Assembly: GCA_031315995.1 (NCBI GenBank)
Contig: JALDRG010000005.1
Location: 186,001 to 250,000, forward strand
Length of the DNA stretch: 64,000 nucleotides
Reading direction: 5' to 3'
Origin: Nitrospira sp.
Lineage (GTDB): Bacteria; Nitrospirota; Nitrospiria; Nitrospirales; Nitrospiraceae
Below the pieces are notes generated by a model that searched no databases, was not told the DNA's origin, and saw only the letters and a list, made by a program, of their open reading frames with translations. Of this stretch, positions 55,374 through 63,436 are shown piece after piece. Position 1 is the first letter of the stretch; every line of letters starts with the position of its first letter. Both the position numbers and the translations under genes were made by a program.

Positions 55374-55820
55374 TTACAATACTCGAAGCGCGTTCTTGAT
55401 GAGGCGAATCTCATTCGCGGCACTCTGCGGCAGGGGCGTCTCCGCATCCTCCCAGGAGTCGAAGAGCCCGTCCTTCCCGCGATGAAACACCTGCAGGCGC
55501 ACCCGCGAGGTCTGGTTGTCTTGCGGGACCACCCGTGCCTCCACTCGGCTCTTGCCTACCCCGAATCTCCAGCGCAACAGTCCGTTCCATGGGCTCCTGA
55601 TTTCCTGCCGCATTCCCGTCGTGACATTGCCGGCGTCATCCTCCTCGACCTCATAGCCTCCTTGCGTCAGGACATCGGCCAGCGCCGTTCTGACCTGCTC
55701 GGCGGGAACCGGGAGTGTCACCTCCATCACATCGGGCTCAGGAGCGAGTGGACCGCCCGCGCACCCAGTGCCCGCTGCGAGGACGACTACGGCCATGATG
55801 CGCGCGACACACGCGTTCAT
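55374..55820 (-). CDS. Lipoprotein of unknown function (148 aa)
   Basis: A protein with a lipobox at AAGTGCAGG. The mature region starts with EPDVMEVTLPVPAEQVRTAL and continues with a beta pattern (YEVEEDDAGNVTTGMRQEI, RVEARVVPQDNQTSRVRLQV). This resembles BamC-like or DUF lipoprotein helix-grip folds, but I do not assign it. The ATG at 55820 overlaps the stop of the Lrp-domain gene (ATGA), so the two are coupled. It is convergent with the response regulator gene seven bases away. Confidence 0.72.
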   Translation of the reverse strand: MNACVARIMAVVVLAAGTGCAGGPLAPEPDVMEVTLPVPAEQVRTALADVLTQGGYEVEEDDAGNVTTGMRQEIRSPWNGLLRWRFGVGKSRVEARVVPQDNQTSRVRLQVFHRGKDGLFDSWEDAETPLPQSAANEIRLIKNALRVL

Positions 55821-56071
55821 TTTAGCTTCCCTTCCTGAAGGCGATAGACCAGATGCGTGTCCGTCTGATCGACACCGGGAATGGCATGAATCTTCGCGAG
55901 CACGAGTTGGGTCAACGCGTCCTGATGGGGAATTTCGACGATCGTGAAGATGTCCGGCTTTCCCCAGCAGGGATCGATTTGTTTGATTTCCTTGATGTCC
56001 CCCAGAGCCTTCACGACATCGGCGGTTTGGCCGGGATGAACGGTGATCAACACGTAGGCTCGGTCGGACAT
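55817..56071 (-). CDS. Lrp/AsnC ligand-binding domain protein without DNA-binding domain
   Basis: An 84-residue protein with the RAM-type alpha/beta fold: SDRAYVLITVHPGQTADVVK, ALGDIKEIKQIDPCWGKPDI, FTIVEIPHQDALTQLVLAKI. It lacks the helix-turn-helix of Lrp/AsnC regulators. Stand-alone RAM proteins bind amino acids or act as small effectors. The ATG at 56071 is chosen because the domain begins there. It overlaps the next lipoprotein gene by four bases. Confidence 0.85.
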   Translation of the reverse strand: MSDRAYVLITVHPGQTADVVKALGDIKEIKQIDPCWGKPDIFTIVEIPHQDALTQLVLAKIHAIPGVDQTDTHLVYRLQEGKLK

Positions 56072-56203
56072 GGAGGGGGATCTCCCGTGAGGTGGTGTGG
56101 CGCAGCCGCAATGCCTGCCCACGAATCGAAACCTAGCGGATTGGTCCGGATGAAGTCAACAGAACCCACCGCGCGTGGACAGGATGGACGCCGGCGCGAC
56201 GGA

Positions 56204-57916
56204 CTACTTCGGCGCCACGATGACTTCCACCCGATACACGTCGCTGACGGTTGACAGGTCGGCCTCCAGCCCGCGAGGGTTTCCTACTCGCCCGTCAGGA
56301 TCATAGATAAAGCACAACAGGGTGGCTCCGTTTGGGCGCTCGGAATAGCGGGCGCTGTCTGCTGTGACTTGCTCGGCGATATCTCTGATGGTCAACCCTG
56401 AACGGGTTTGTTTGACGACGACCACCGTTTTGTCCCAGTCGAGGAGATAGCTGGTTCGATTGGCGCCGTCGGCATAGACCGGGGCCCACTCTTCCGTTCC
56501 AACCTCATCGAATTGCAAGCGGAGGAGGGCGTAAAACAGGTCCTGCAGGTCCTGCTCATCGGTGATTTCCAGCGTCGGTCGATATTCCTTTCGCAAACGA
56601 AGTTGTCGAGCCACCAGGTGGAATCTGGCACACATTCTCCGGAGGATGTCGAGCGTTGTGGTCTCTGATTGGCTGCTATTCATGCTCGAATCCCCGGGCG
56701 CTGCGAGCACCGTCGCCGTTGTGGGTGGTGTGACGACGGGTGCGACGAGCGAAACTGGTTTGGGCTCAATGCCGGAAGCAGCAGGAAGAGGTGCGTCCGG
56801 GATAGACAGCATAGGTCGAACCTCGCGAAGGCCGGGGAGATCGTTGTGCTGCTGTTTTTCCCCTGCAGGCGCGGGTGTGGATGGATTCGACGCAGGCGCA
56901 ACGGTGGTGACTAGGGCCGGTGAGGCCGCCGGCGCGTCTATCGAATTCGAAATCGATTGGACTGGTGGAGGCGGCTCAATGGGAGACGCGGGTAGATTAG
57001 CAGGCCCCTGCGTCACTCTCGGTGGAGGAGGGATGGTTCCCGATGGAACGGGTGTCCCTAGTGGTGCCGTTGTCGGACTTGCGGCTGTGGTGACCACCGG
57101 ACGCACTGTCACGTCTGGTAGTGGTGCGGCATTCGTGGATGGAGGGGAAAGCGCAGGTACTTCGGGCAACGAGGGTGCGGGACTCTGGGGGGGCACGATT
57201 TTCTCAACCGGGACCACGGCGGCATTCGCCGCCACGGGGCTCAGTGGAAGAGATGACGGTGGCTGCGGCGCGCGCTGGATTGATGTTTCGCGAACCGGTT
57301 GAGATGCAGTCTCCGGCGCAGGCGGCATTGGTGCAGTCGTCGCGGCGACCGGTGCCGTTAGGACGATCGGAGCCATGGCCTGTGTGATCTGGCTGAGGTT
57401 CGTCGTCATGGCTACCGAGACGGTCATCGGTGTGCTGGTCATGGTCACAGCGGCAAGGGGGGGGGCGTTCTGAGCGTTGGGGCGTGCGATAGGATCGGAA
57501 GGCTGGATCGGGGAAACCGGCGTTCGCATGGAGCGATCAGGGGCCGTTGGTGGCGGCGCTGGTGGTTCGTTTGGTTTGAGGCCTAGGAGGTCGGCTTTCT
57601 GGTTCTCCAGGGCGATAATCAAGTCCTTGACCAGCGTTGTGCTCTGTGCGGACTCCGTACGACTGCCGATTCGGAGCTTGTGATTCTTATGCGCTTGATA
57701 CTCCGGTGATTTTTCGCCGAACAGCCGCCGAATCGTTTCACGGAAAGAGAGCTCGGTTCTCGCTCGGACCGCTTCACGGTAGGGGAATCCATCCTGGCTG
57801 AGGTCGTCGATTTGTGTGCTCAGTTCGCGCAGCGTGGTGATGCCGCGGTTGAGTTCTTCTACGGGATTCGGTTTCGATCGACTGCGCTGCGGTTCGCTGG
57901 CTTTTGCTCGTGCCAT
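56204..57916 (-). CDS. Proline-rich protein with a degenerate PD-(D/E)XK (DpnII/MboI-like) C-terminal domain
   Basis: A 570-residue protein in three parts. Residues 1-115 form a helical domain (EELNRGITTLRELSTQIDDL, FRETIRRLFGEKSPEYQAHK). About residues 116-420 are a Pro/Ala/Thr/Ser-rich linker of low complexity. Residues 425-570 resemble the C-terminal nuclease domain of DpnII/MboI-like enzymes (MCARFHLVARQLRLRKEY, CFIYDPDGRVGNPRGLEADL). From memory the family active site reads D-x-LL then VEVK; here it is SYLL (Ser489) and VVVVK (Val500, Lys502). Both acids are lost, so it is probably a binding module, not a nuclease. Confidence 0.78.
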   Translation of the reverse strand: MARAKASEPQRSRSKPNPVEELNRGITTLRELSTQIDDLSQDGFPYREAVRARTELSFRETIRRLFGEKSPEYQAHKNHKLRIGSRTESAQSTTLVKDLIIALENQKADLLGLKPNEPPAPPPTAPDRSMRTPVSPIQPSDPIARPNAQNAPPLAAVTMTSTPMTVSVAMTTNLSQITQAMAPIVLTAPVAATTAPMPPAPETASQPVRETSIQRAPQPPSSLPLSPVAANAAVVPVEKIVPPQSPAPSLPEVPALSPPSTNAAPLPDVTVRPVVTTAASPTTAPLGTPVPSGTIPPPPRVTQGPANLPASPIEPPPPVQSISNSIDAPAASPALVTTVAPASNPSTPAPAGEKQQHNDLPGLREVRPMLSIPDAPLPAASGIEPKPVSLVAPVVTPPTTATVLAAPGDSSMNSSQSETTTLDILRRMCARFHLVARQLRLRKEYRPTLEITDEQDLQDLFYALLRLQFDEVGTEEWAPVYADGANRTSYLLDWDKTVVVVKQTRSGLTIRDIAEQVTADSARYSERPNGATLLCFIYDPDGRVGNPRGLEADLSTVSDVYRVEVIVAPK

Positions 57917-58024
57917 GTGTCCGGTACCCCTGTGGAGAAAGTTTATCCGAGAGGGTGTTGCCTGACAAGAAATCCCTCGCTTGCGTCCGTTGGGCGATGA
58001 GAGAGAATCAGGTAGCGAGGGTCT

Positions 58025-58519
58025 TCAGTCAACCCACTCGACGTCACCATTGCCGGATCGGGTCGCGTTCTTTGGATCGGGAGTGGCAGGAGGCCCTGCT
58101 AAAACCTGTCGCACAAGCGACAGCAGTGCTTCACTGGTAAAGGGCTTTTTGAGAAACGGCAATCCCTCTCGCACGAGGCCTCGATTCTGTAACTCATGGC
58201 CGGGGCTGCCGGACATGAGTATGACGCGGATCTCTCGCTTGTCTTGGAGGAGCCGCTCAACCATGTCGAGGCCGTTCACACGGGGATAGGGGTTCTTCTC
58301 GACGGAGAGTTGAAAACCGGGTGGAGGGAGGAAGACATCGGCGATGATGAGATGTATCGGTTTGGGGTGTTCAGCAGAGAGTCTGAGGCCTTCGGCGCTG
58401 CCCGGCGCCTGGAGAACCGTGTAGCCGGCATCCCGTAAGGGCTTGCTCCCTAGGAGCAACGTGGTGGGGTCGTCGTCGACTATCAAGATCGTCGCGAGTG
58501 GCACTCCGTCTGGGGCCAT
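58025..58519 (-). CDS. Stand-alone receiver domain protein with an inserted loop
   Basis: A 164-residue REC protein (ATILIVDDDPTTLLLGSKPL). The phosphorylated Asp is in LIIADVFLPPPGFQLSVEKN, after which an insertion of about 12 residues (GFQLSVEKNPYPRV) comes before the usual NGLDMVERLL helix. The Thr/Ser (LMSGSPG) and Lys (PFLKKPFTSE) switch residues are present. No output domain is seen. The C-terminal 20 residues are polar. Probable phosphorelay intermediate; its kinase is unknown. Confidence 0.85.
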   Translation of the reverse strand: MAPDGVPLATILIVDDDPTTLLLGSKPLRDAGYTVLQAPGSAEGLRLSAEHPKPIHLIIADVFLPPPGFQLSVEKNPYPRVNGLDMVERLLQDKREIRVILMSGSPGHELQNRGLVREGLPFLKKPFTSEALLSLVRQVLAGPPATPDPKNATRSGNGDVEWVD

Positions 58520-58557
58520 GGTGAACTCCTCTGTGGCGGGGCCTGTGTCCCGCGGCC

Positions 58558-59400
58558 TTAGAAGGGACGTTGTTGCTCTCTCAGCCGTTCGTATTCACGT
58601 TGTTCGCAACTGCCCGGTTTGGGGCGTAAGGATTCAGGGACCTCTGCGAAGCGCACGGTGCAATAACGCTGGGCCTGGCGGCGCCGATCGAGGTCTTGTT
58701 GCTCCTCGAGTTGCTGGAGGCGGACCGTGAGGTCGATAGTCGGAAGATCCTTGCCTGTCGGTGAGGCCTGTCGCGGTGTCAGTGAGTTGTCCTCGCTGGA
58801 TCGGGGGTGTGGCCCATTCAATCGCCAGCGCGTCAATACATCGTCCTGATTGAACACCATGGTCAAGCCGAATTGAGAGTAATCCCAGATCAGTTCTCCC
58901 TGATCGGGACGCGCCCAGATAGATCGAGGGAGGCCGTATCGGTTCCAGATCTCGTCGCGCAGCATGCCGACGCGCGGCGTCAGATTTCGGATCGCCGTGA
59001 TTTGTGCCACGATTGGGGAAATGTCTTTCTGCGTACCGGGATTGGTGCGACTGGTGAGCGATTCCAAGGTGGAGCGAGGCACGCGCAGCAATCGCCACAC
59101 CGTGACGAGTCCTTGCGTGCAGTCGGCGGGACGCAAGTCTTCGAAAATCATTTGTGTGTCCATCGGAAATCCTCCGATTTCCTGGGTACCTGTGAAGTTC
59201 TTGACCTCTTGGACGGCGGCGATGTAGGCACGTTGACGCCCCTCTTCTACGTTCGGGGCGCAAGAAGATCGTCCGGTAAAAAATACATCGTCGCCAAAGT
59301 GAAACAGCGCTTGCTCCGTCCAAAATGGGCGATTCTCAGCGGCGCTTACCATTGAGGTCGCGATGAGGCTCAGGAGCGCGGCGGCAAGATAATGGACCAT
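58558..59400 (-). CDS. Secreted protein of unknown function
   Basis: A 280-residue protein. The ATG at 59400 opens a signal peptide (MVHYLAAALLSLIATSMVSA); an ATG at 59424 is also possible. The mature part includes FWTEQALFHFGDDVFFTGRS, CAPNVEEGRQRAYIAAVQEV and a C-terminal charged coil rich in Gln and Arg (LQQLEEQQDLDRRRQAQRYC). The helix after CAPNVEEGRQRA is like that of LPP20/FlgT-type exported proteins. The role is unknown. It follows the next gene on the minus strand by 185 bases and has cysteines that could form disulfides. Confidence 0.7.
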   Translation of the reverse strand: MVHYLAAALLSLIATSMVSAAENRPFWTEQALFHFGDDVFFTGRSSCAPNVEEGRQRAYIAAVQEVKNFTGTQEIGGFPMDTQMIFEDLRPADCTQGLVTVWRLLRVPRSTLESLTSRTNPGTQKDISPIVAQITAIRNLTPRVGMLRDEIWNRYGLPRSIWARPDQGELIWDYSQFGLTMVFNQDDVLTRWRLNGPHPRSSEDNSLTPRQASPTGKDLPTIDLTVRLQQLEEQQDLDRRRQAQRYCTVRFAEVPESLRPKPGSCEQREYERLREQQRPF

Positions 59401-59584
59401 AGGGGGTGCAAGGCGAACGCCCATTGTGGGACGGCAGTGTTGAGTATAACGCGCGGGTTGAAAAAATCGACAAAAGAGCGAGTTTGCGCGTTGGAGGAGC
59501 GGAAGGGAAGCCTTCGGGCGTGCGCCAAGGGGCAGGAGCAAACCGTCGGTACAAGGATTTGCGGAAGGATCGGCAGAGAGACTG

Positions 59585-60274
59585 CTAGTAGTTCGTCGAG
59601 CCGGTTGAACTATCTCTACTTGATGCGGCCGGGGTAGCCAGGGGCTTAGGAGCGGTTACTTCGCTGGTCATGAGCCCGGACCCCGGAGGGCAAATGTTTT
59701 CCGGTGCGACGGCGCCTGGGTTTCGTATGCCCCAGGCCGTTGCGAGGGCATGGCAGGTCAGGAGGGTGATACCTTCTTCGATATTGCCGAACCGTTCAGT
59801 CGATTGAGCCTTGCCGCTCCATTCAATTTCGCCGGTATTAACATCGACGGCCCTGAGGGCAATCGTGGCGGAATAGACCCGTTGGCTGTGAGGGAAGCCG
59901 GTGCTCCAATCGAGCGCCTCCCAGGTTCCTATCTCGGCATTGCTAAACACCACCAGCCGCGCGCCTACGAGTTTGGCCATTCGCAGCACGTCTGTTTCAA
60001 GGTACTGATAGCCGGTGAGACTCACTTTCTGGTCGGCCGCCGCCTGCAGCACTTTCGTCTGGTCCACGACGAGAATTCCCTTTTTGAGCAACCAGGTACT
60101 CGCACTCTGGACCGTGTCGGGACGACCACCCCAGACGACGGCGCGAGTGTAGGGGGCGGGGAGTTTTGAGTGGAAGCCATCCGTCGTCGGGGTTTCGACA
60201 AACGCATACCCATGGCAACCGGCTGTTGCCAGGAGAAGTATCGCCAAATACAGGAACAAATTCACCGGCTTCAT
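59585..60274 (-). CDS. Lipoprotein of unknown function, CsgG-like pattern
   Basis: A 229-residue protein with a lipobox (AILLLATAGCHGY). The mature part has strand and helix alternation such as YTRAVVWGGRPDTVQSASTW, GILVVDQTKVLQAAADQK, GARLVVFSNAEIG and RVYSATIALRAVDVNTGEIE. The last pattern resembles CsgG-type outer membrane lipoproteins, in which a nucleotide-binding-like fold assembles channels; the likeness is weak. The C-terminal 50 residues are Pro/Thr/Ser-rich. Family not assigned. Confidence 0.68.
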   Translation of the reverse strand: MKPVNLFLYLAILLLATAGCHGYAFVETPTTDGFHSKLPAPYTRAVVWGGRPDTVQSASTWLLKKGILVVDQTKVLQAAADQKVSLTGYQYLETDVLRMAKLVGARLVVFSNAEIGTWEALDWSTGFPHSQRVYSATIALRAVDVNTGEIEWSGKAQSTERFGNIEEGITLLTCHALATAWGIRNPGAVAPENICPPGSGLMTSEVTAPKPLATPAASSRDSSTGSTNY

Positions 60275-60809
60275 GGGACTCTTACGACAAGAATTTCCTG
60301 CGGGCCGTCACGGCGTGCAGTCGGATGCATTGGTCAATTAGCGACAGTATACATGAACAATTCTACCTACGTCTGCTCTATTCGTCGAGGTGCTTCGAAT
60401 ATCCGACCGCGACAAGGCCGCCATAGCCTGACCTACTTATGTGATTCATCCATGGCGAGATGCGGATACAGTCCGCCAGAAGCGTTCTCGGCCTTCGTGA
60501 TTCGTGACGCGCCTGGTCAGGGATTGCAGCCGAGATGTACCGAGAGACGAACAACGGACTAAGAGGATGGCTTTGTGGCGCCTTCTGCGGACGCGTTTGA
60601 TGGCGACTCGGCACGTGAGTTGATTGCAGTCGATGCGGCAACGATCGACCGTTGCCGCAGTCTGTGAGGAATTGGTCGATGAGTCGACCCGTTCCATCGG
60701 GACGTTGCAGGGTGATGCGAACAGAGCAGGGAGAGTGGAACAGGCCTGGACTAGCCGGGCCGTAGGAAAGGCGGCGGTTCCATTCATGACCAACAGAACC
60801 GCCGCAGGC
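60275..60809. other. Intergenic region with a dispersed repeat copy
   Basis: About 535 bases. Short open frames on both strands have no ribosome sites. The 20-bp repeat CGAACAACGGACTAAGAGGA lies at 60548-60567 (see its entry). A plus-strand frame at 60624-60920 and another at 60170-60562 look like shadows. I see no gene in it. Confidence 0.45.
60548..60567 (+). repeat. Copy 2 of the 20-bp dispersed repeat
   Basis: Identical to the copy at 33126-33145. About 90 bases on, both copies are followed by similar CCGCAG-CTGT-AGGA-like bases, so the true element may be about 120 bases long with a decayed middle. Confidence 0.7.
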
Positions 60810-60941
60810 TTATACGATCTCGACCTGAGGAAAGCCGTTCTGGTCGCCCGTCTGTTTGGGTCGGTCAGCCCTGATCATGATCTGGATGGCGACGAGTGGC
60901 AGAAGTGCATAACCGATTAGGATCAACGGAAACTCAATCAT
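60810..60941 (-). CDS. Very small membrane protein (43 aa)
   Basis: The protein has one helix (MIEFPLILIGYALLPLVAIQ) and a polar tail (IRADRPKQTGDQNGF). AAAGGAG sits eight bases before the ATG at 60941, a strong ribosome site. The size is typical of single-pass regulators of membrane complexes, but no partner is seen nearby. It is isolated between the repeat-containing region and tRNA-Arg. Confidence 0.55.
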   Translation of the reverse strand: MIEFPLILIGYALLPLVAIQIMIRADRPKQTGDQNGFPQVEIV

Positions 60942-61380
60942 GATGTGGACTCCTTTGTGATGTAAAGCATCCATTGCAATCTTGGTACCGATCCGCGGCC
61001 AGGTCGTAACGCCTTGATTATTTAAGCGACGGTAGCGATCCAACGCAAAAGCGTTCTAGGTGGAAGTCGAGAATCGGCGCAAAGAACTGTGCACTAGCAA
61101 CATTTTGCGCTGAGCCGGAAGGCCTAAGGGTGGTCGTGCGAAAGGCAAGTGCTGGTCGAGTCCTCGCTCCGGTTTTGATGGGAGAGCGGCGCGCCGTTTG
61201 AACTTGGTATTAATCAGTGACTTGGAGGAATCAGCAGAAAATCACCGGAGGGCACCTCAGGTCATGCGTGACGTGTGGACCGAAGAAGAGGTATCGGAGA
61301 GATTCTGAACCGCACAGAGCCTCTCAACAGTCACGACTGTGGGCGCAGTGGAGTACGGCTCAATGGAGGCTGGGTGTGGA
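60942..61380. other. Intergenic region, no supported gene
   Basis: About 440 bases between the 43-residue protein gene and tRNA-Arg. I find no convincing gene, repeat or terminator in it. Confidence 0.4.
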
Positions 61381-61457
61381 TGGTGCCCCCGACACGAATT
61401 GAACGTGCGACCCGCGGTTTAGGAAACCGCTGCTCTATCCAACTGAGCTACGGGGGC
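61381..61457 (-). tRNA. tRNA-Arg (anticodon CCT)
   Basis: A 77-base cloverleaf with encoded CCA on the minus strand. The acceptor stem is GCCCCCG paired with CGGGGGC. The anticodon stem GCGGT/ACCGC encloses TTCCTAA, giving CCT for codon AGG. The D-arm (GCTCAGTTGGATAGAGC) and T-arm (GTTCAATTC) are standard. Confidence 0.97.
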
Positions 61458-61465
61458 GTAGAGGT

Positions 61466-61494
61466 ACGATACTGAAAGCGGGAGAAATTGTCCA
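61466..61494 (-). promoter_or_regulatory. Promoter of tRNA-Arg
   Basis: On the minus strand TGGACA (61489-61494) is followed after 17 bases by TATCGT (61466-61471), 8 bases before the tRNA 5' end at 61457. Spacing and position fit a sigma-70 promoter. Confidence 0.55.
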
Positions 61495-61563
61495 CAGAGC
61501 TGATGCACCTCCGACGGGGCGTCGTCACGGTCGGAGGTGCGTCAAGCGTAAGTGACGGTGTCG

Positions 61564-61980
61564 TTAACGCCGGTTGGCCTGATCGCGCTGGCAGCTCTCT
61601 TCGGCCAACATCCGTTGTCCGGCCGTCCCGTCTTTCGGAATTCGGGACATGCAGGCCTCGAGTGTATCACCGGCGGTTCCGGCAGCCGCCCGATTCCCGC
61701 TCTTTGCGGAGGCATTGCCGGCAACGGACTGGCGAAGCGCCTCGTCCTTCCGGCAACCTTCTTCCGCGAGCATGCGAGTACCGGCGGTGCCGCCGGGTTG
61801 GATGCGTGCCAGGCACGATTGAAGCGAGTCATAGGCCTGCGCGGCGGTCTTCGTCGAAGCGCTCGATGAGGAGGCCTGTGTCGATCCGCCGCTGGTCATG
61901 GCTTCTTCCGTGGCACAGGCGCTGAGGAAGAGAAGAGATAAGGACAAGGCAATGGCACCGTGAGAACGCGAGTACGTCAT
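61564..61980 (-). CDS. Lipoprotein with two internal repeats
   Basis: A 138-residue protein with a lipobox (LLFLSACATEE). The mature part has a Ser/Thr-rich stretch and then two copies of a 30-residue unit: LQSCLARIQPGGTAGTRMLA and LEACMSRIPKDGTAGQRMLA, each ending in E-E-x-C-x-x-D. Each unit holds two cysteines, probably one disulfide each. The ATG at 61980 follows AGGAGG. No family name is known to me. Role unknown. Confidence 0.7.
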   Translation of the reverse strand: MTYSRSHGAIALSLSLLFLSACATEEAMTSGGSTQASSSSASTKTAAQAYDSLQSCLARIQPGGTAGTRMLAEEGCRKDEALRQSVAGNASAKSGNRAAAGTAGDTLEACMSRIPKDGTAGQRMLAEESCQRDQANRR

Positions 61981-62061
61981 TGAAGGATCCTCCTTGATCA
62001 AGGGCGATGGGCGCACAGTACCATAAACCGTCTCAATCTGGAAACATCTCTGGCAGGAGGT

Positions 62062-63432
62062 TTAGGGGAGTGTCATCTGTCCCTGGTTCAGGAGCGCCAG
62101 TCGAGAGGGGATTTGCGCCAGCAGGTCGGGGCGTACCTGGAAGACTCCAGGAATTCGTCGACCCATGGCGTAGACGAGGCCGCCGACTTGATTCCCCATC
62201 GCGAGGCGTCCGGCAAGGCGTCCATCTTTGCCGGTGGCGACGAACTCAGCCGCGGGGGCTACGAGGCCATAGGGCGCAAGCTGGCCGGCTTGCTTCAGGA
62301 CACGTTCTTCAGCCGGCAGATTGACGATACGGCTGACGAGCAAGTCCGCCACGTCCTGGCGGATCTTCTCTGTTGGCTGATCCTCAAGAATCCATTCATT
62401 TCGGTCATGGACGAGCACGTACTGCTCATCGCGTGTTTTGATCGAGAGCATGGCGATCTCGCCGGTATCCACTCCGAGCAGCCGCTTGTCTTGGAGGGTG
62501 AAGAGGTCTTTGGTGAGATCCTTGATCGCTGAGGGACTGACTTTGTAAATGGGGCCCTCCGGGGTGGTTTGGGCATAGGCTTCCCCACTGGTCGGGTCCG
62601 GTTGAAAGATGCGTACCACGTGGTCGACGCCTGCCGCGTGCAAGGTGACTTTCACTTTGGGCTTGATCAGCGCGGGTGCGAGCTTTTCCCGTTCAGGTCC
62701 CTGATCCACGATCGCCAGTGCCTTGAGATCCTCCAGCCGAAAGAGGAGCGCTTGGATCTCGATGCGGTCTCCCTCGGCTTCGATCGGATAGCGGATTTTC
62801 CATTTCTTTTTTGGCTTTTCGTCGAGCGCGTAGAGCACGATTTCCGTCGAGGGATACGTGAGTCGCACTCGCTCTGTCTCTTGCTGGTTGAACTGCAACA
62901 ATTCTTTGCGGCGGAAGGATAGCAGGTTCCTGTTTAGAAAATCTTTGGGCGCCAGGTCCGTCAAGAGTACGGCTTCGTCGGACGTTCTGAGGACATAAAG
63001 AGTGGAAGACAGGGGGCCGGCGTCTCCGATCGAGAGGGTTTCCTGTTTGTCTCCCGCGGTCAGCGTGACGATCGTCGAGGGATGATCAAGACCGAACGGA
63101 GCGAGCGAGGCCGGATGTTTGTCGACCAAGCGTGAGACTTTTCCCGTGACCAGGGCGCGGAGTAAGGCCTGCACTTGCCGCTGATCGGCGTCGGTTTGAA
63201 TGGGGGCGGTGATGGTCCATGACTGGCCGGGCGTCTTAGTTAGTACCACTTCGCCGGACTGCCCGCGGACTGTCAGTGCGTTGATCTGCGCCTCGCTGAA
63301 CGGCAGAATTTGTTTGGCTTGGGTGGCGGTTGCGACTTCGGTACGTTCGTCGGGGAGTTCGACGAGATACAGATAGAGTCCAAGTCCTGCTAATACGCCT
63401 GCCAGTATGAGTGTTGGCCAATAGCGCGTCAT
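62062..63432 (-). CDS. DUF4340 domain protein
   Basis: A 456-residue protein with an N-terminal transmembrane helix (PTLILAGVLAGLGLYLYLVE) and a long extracytoplasmic part. It has repeated beta patterns of the DUF4340 family (INALTVRGQSGEVVLTKTPG, PFGLDHPSTIVTLTAGDKQE, MLSIKTRDEQYVLVHDRNEW). It follows the GldG gene with four bases between; the pair is usual in gliding-motility-type ABC transporter operons, where it may assist export. Confidence 0.88.
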   Translation of the reverse strand: MTRYWPTLILAGVLAGLGLYLYLVELPDERTEVATATQAKQILPFSEAQINALTVRGQSGEVVLTKTPGQSWTITAPIQTDADQRQVQALLRALVTGKVSRLVDKHPASLAPFGLDHPSTIVTLTAGDKQETLSIGDAGPLSSTLYVLRTSDEAVLLTDLAPKDFLNRNLLSFRRKELLQFNQQETERVRLTYPSTEIVLYALDEKPKKKWKIRYPIEAEGDRIEIQALLFRLEDLKALAIVDQGPEREKLAPALIKPKVKVTLHAAGVDHVVRIFQPDPTSGEAYAQTTPEGPIYKVSPSAIKDLTKDLFTLQDKRLLGVDTGEIAMLSIKTRDEQYVLVHDRNEWILEDQPTEKIRQDVADLLVSRIVNLPAEERVLKQAGQLAPYGLVAPAAEFVATGKDGRLAGRLAMGNQVGGLVYAMGRRIPGVFQVRPDLLAQIPSRLALLNQGQMTLP

Positions 63433-63436
63433 GGCC

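Noticed and set aside
56562..57302. Gly/Thr-rich 246-codon plus-strand frame
   Set aside because: It mirrors the proline-rich linker of the minus-strand protein; low complexity makes open frames common there.
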